Origin: a bacterium 1xD8-48
Lineage (GTDB): Bacteria; Bacillota; Clostridia; Lachnospirales; Lachnospiraceae
NCBI GenBank assembly: GCA_009917455.1
Contig: QZDS01000015.1
Coordinates: 46,847-110,846 of the forward strand
Length of the DNA: 64,000 nucleotides
Reading direction: 5' to 3'
The translations under genes and the position numbers were made by a program. Below are positions 62,122 to 64,000 of the stretch, piece after piece. Below the pieces are notes generated by a model that saw nothing but the letters and a program-made list of their open reading frames with translations, was not told where the DNA came from and did no database searches. The number at the start of each line of letters is the position of its first letter. Position 1 is the first letter of the stretch.

Positions 62122-63181
62122 AAATCTTGTTAATCGCATTTACAAGCTCCTTAACGTCAAAGTGGGTATATACTTTCTCGGTTAAAGCCATTGCACCGGA
62201 GTGCCCCACAATCTTCTTGATAATCGTCTGAACGACACCGGCTTCTGCTAACATGGAAATACATGTGTGTCTGCAGCAATGTGGTGTGCGGTCAATCTTA
62301 AGTTGCTCATCAATGGATGGAAGTAGCTGTCATAATAATTTCGGTATTGGAAGTGCTTGCCATCTGGTGTATGGATAAGATACTCGCATTCTGAATTATC
62401 TTCAAACCAAGCCTTGTAGTAAGGTAAGACCTTGTCTGCAATAGGAACCTTTCGGATTCCATTCTCGGTTTTGCTGCTTATTACATCAAAGGATTGTTCG
62501 TCTAGATGGACATTTTCCTTTTTCCAATCCAAGAACTCTGAAATTCTTACTCCGTTATACAGTAGCATCAATATGATTTGATAATACTTATCATCTTTCT
62601 GCCCCCATATTCGTTAATTCCTTCTTTCTCAAATTTGTTTCGGTCATACTTATTAGGATTGCGGTCCTTATACTGAACAACATCTACAAAAGTGGAATAA
62701 TCCTTATTGCAAATATCATTCTTGATAGCAAAATCATAAAGCTGATTAAACAGTACCTTGATTTTTCTTAAGGTAGGATAATTCTTACCGCAAGTATCAA
62801 TGACTGTCTGTAAGTCCATAAGCTTCAAAGCCTTGAACACCTTATGGTATAGACTGATACATGTCTTATAAGCGGCTGTTGTGTAGCCTTTTACATTGGA
62901 TTCTGATACGGTAGGGTACTTGCGTTGCGTTTAGACCATTCCTCATATACATCATCAGAGGTCATCTTCGAAGCCTTCGTATCAAATGGATTTTTATTAT
63001 AGCCTGCCAGCATCTGCAAGCCGTCTGCTCTGGTGGGAGCATATCCTATAATGATAAAATCCTGAACCTGTTTATCCTTTTCTTTGTCGAAGCGCCAGCC
63101 GTTGGTCTTTCGCACCAGATAAGGATTTCTTCTTTTGCCGGAAAGTTTTACAACGCTTCCGTATCCGTTGGGTAACTTCAT
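62120..63181 (-). pseudogene. tyrosine site-specific integrase broken by three frameshifts
   Basis: Reading the minus strand in three frames rebuilds one integrase of about 350 residues. It starts at MKLPNGYGSVVKLSGK with AAAGGA upstream, and ends in VKELVNAINKI. All catalytic residues can be found: Arg in GVRISEF, HCCRHT, GHSG and Tyr in KVYTHF. They lie in different frames. Breaks: a direct duplication of AACGC (62922-62931), a missing base near 62608 before WGQKDDKYYQ, and a missing base near 62308 between HPLM and EQL. The protein resembles integrases of Lachnospiraceae conjugative elements. As written it cannot be made, so the element is probably no longer able to excise by itself. Confidence 0.85.
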
Positions 63182-63233
63182 TTGCACCATTCCTTTCGCT
63201 TATATTCAGCAAGCTGATAAGCGGAAACTCGTG

Positions 63234-63671
63234 CTAATCCTCGTCGTGGGTTACCTTTGTAACACCCGGACGGATGGTTTTCCATATTTCATAATTGTCC
63301 TGTGTCTGACTGCCTGATTGTAGTAATTTTTTCATAGCCTGCCAATCCTTCAGAAACTGTACCAGACTTTTGTTCTCAAAGAAGATTCCCGGTGTGCCAT
63401 CTACATCTTTAATAGTGGCAGGAAATACTTCGTCGATAGCAAACAGGAGAGGTAGTATATCTCCGTCTGTCCGAATATCAAATTCTGCAAGTGTGTTGAC
63501 ATTTACATTCAATGCGTCTGCAATCTTTCGTAACTGCTCCGGTTTCGGAAGATTCTTTCCTAACTCATACTTACGAATTGCGACTTCATGAATGCCGGCT
63601 AAATCACCAAGCTCTTTTTGCGTTAATCTACGAAATGTACGTATTAGCTTAATCTTTTTACCAGTATTCAT
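63234..63671 (-). CDS. XRE-family transcriptional regulator of the integrated element
   Basis: 145 residues. The helix-turn-helix occupies residues 1-60 (RLTQKELGDLAGIHEVAIRKYE). The remainder is an acidic region of unknown role, with no recognisable peptidase motif. GGAGG lies 8 bases before the ATG. It sits between the integrase remnant and a divergent promoter region, the usual place for an element repressor. Intact, unlike the integrase. Confidence 0.85.
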   Translation of the reverse strand: MNTGKKIKLIRTFRRLTQKELGDLAGIHEVAIRKYELGKNLPKPEQLRKIADALNVNVNTLAEFDIRTDGDILPLLFAIDEVFPATIKDVDGTPGIFFENKSLVQFLKDWQAMKKLLQSGSQTQDNYEIWKTIRPGVTKVTHDED

Positions 63672-63694
63672 CTTATCAACCTCCTGTGCAATAT

Positions 63695-63723
63695 AATTTA
63701 GTACACAAAAATAGAATTGTCAA
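63695..63723 (-). promoter_or_regulatory. promoter of the XRE regulator
   Basis: On the minus strand TTGACA (63723-63718), 17-base spacer, TAAATT (63700-63695), about 25 bases before the ATG. Confidence 0.6.
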
Positions 63724-63740
63724 CATAACTATTAATGCTC

Positions 63741-63769
63741 TTGACAGAGTAAACAAGGCTCTGTATAAT
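63741..63769 (+). promoter_or_regulatory. consensus rightward promoter of the integrated element
   Basis: TTGACA (63741-63746), 17-base spacer, TATAAT (63764-63769). Its -35 lies 18 bases from the -35 of the divergent XRE gene. The gap between them is therefore a natural site for repressor control of element functions to the right. Confidence 0.85.
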
Positions 63770-63813
63770 GCAAAACAGAAACAGAGCAAGTGAAGATCTG
63801 GCAGAAACTTCGA

Positions 63814-63915
63814 ATGAATACAATTATTATTGCCCCGATAAAAAAGTTTGGAAAGAGACAGGTTACTTCAGAAGTGTTCCTGAAGCAGTATAGAAAGATT
63901 AGAGAAAGGATGTGA
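63814..63915 (+). CDS. possible 33-residue basic peptide of the integrated element
   Basis: Small open frame behind the rightward promoter, starting MNTIIIAPIKKFGKRQ, rich in Lys and Arg. The upstream ribosome site is weak, and I recognise no family. It may be a real small element protein or a non-coding leader. Confidence 0.25.
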   Translation: MNTIIIAPIKKFGKRQVTSEVFLKQYRKIRERM

Positions 63916-63920
63916 TTAAG

Positions 63921-63983
63921 ATGGATTACTTAGTGTCTGCTGAACAAGCTGTTTTAGCTTGCTTCAGGCAACACATACTATAA
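63921..63983 (+). CDS. possible 20-residue peptide of the integrated element
   Basis: Tiny frame (MDYLVSAEQAVLACF...) with AAAGGATG 10 bases upstream. It could be a leader peptide or the remains of a larger gene. Very little supports it beyond the ribosome site and position. Confidence 0.2.
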   Translation: MDYLVSAEQAVLACFRQHIL

Positions 63984-64000
63984 ATTTATAGCGTATACTA

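Noticed and set aside
1..64000. CRISPR arrays, tRNA or rRNA genes, complete insertion sequences
   Set aside because: No regularly spaced repeats, cloverleaf sequences or transposase genes were seen by eye; the only mobile-element signs are at the right end.

Overview
The window looks like chromosome from a spore-forming, anaerobic member of the Lachnospiraceae (Clostridia). The reasons are moderate G+C, strong AGGAGG-type ribosome sites, consensus TTGACA-N17-TATAAT promoters, a SpoVT sporulation regulator, YesM/YesN-type two-component systems, an ECF transporter module next to truA-rplM-rpsI, and a long clostridial-type IleS. The genus cannot be fixed from the sequence alone.

Layout. (1) 1-8668 is a carbohydrate-use locus: a GH106-like glycoside hydrolase (cut by the left edge) diverges from a lipoprotein sugar-binding protein, two sugar ABC permeases, a YesM-like histidine kinase and a YesN-like AraC response regulator. 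(2) 8827-10101 holds spoVT and an orphan C39-like cysteine peptidase, separated by two back-to-back terminators. (3) 10535-17458 is a dipeptide/oligopeptide ABC transporter (binding protein, two ATPases, two permeases) with an M20 amidohydrolase, driven by a consensus promoter and closed by a terminator. (4) 17617-47782 is a ~30 kb surface-polysaccharide cluster. It starts with a consensus promoter and a leader carrying a terminator-like hairpin. It encodes a complete GDP-D-glycero-alpha-D-manno-heptose pathway (HddA-like kinase, an HddC-GmhB fusion, GmhA), two DivIVA-like coiled-coil proteins, several glycosyltransferases, two Wzz-like proteins (one carrying a degenerate GGDEF-like domain), Wzy- and Wzx-like proteins, a TagB/F-like transferase, an SGNH lipoprotein, a secreted GH26 hydrolase, an ACP/ANL-ligase/acyltransferase decoration module and an iron-sulfur protein/pyruvyltransferase pair. 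A minus-strand ABC exporter plus GT2 gene and a GT2-DUF1919 fusion lie at its right end. (5) 47792-61961 is mostly housekeeping: a SWIM/Snf2 helicase, an Eis-like acetyltransferase, ileS, an M15 cell-wall peptidase, ecfA1-ecfA2-ecfT-truA and rplM-rpsI. (6) 62082-64000 is the edge of an integrated element just downstream of rpsI: a tyrosine integrase broken by three frameshifts, an XRE repressor and a divergent promoter leading out of the window.

How it fits together. The polysaccharide cluster appears to make an undecaprenyl-linked repeat unit (GT26 and other transferases), flip it (Wzx), polymerise it (Wzy with Wzz-like length control), and decorate it with acyl, pyruvyl and possibly polyol-phosphate groups. 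The heptose pathway supplies an unusual sugar for a Gram-positive. No BY-kinase/phosphatase control pair is visible. The DivIVA-like proteins and the Wzz-GGDEF-like fusion are in the positions where control might be expected, and they are the most unusual elements of the window.
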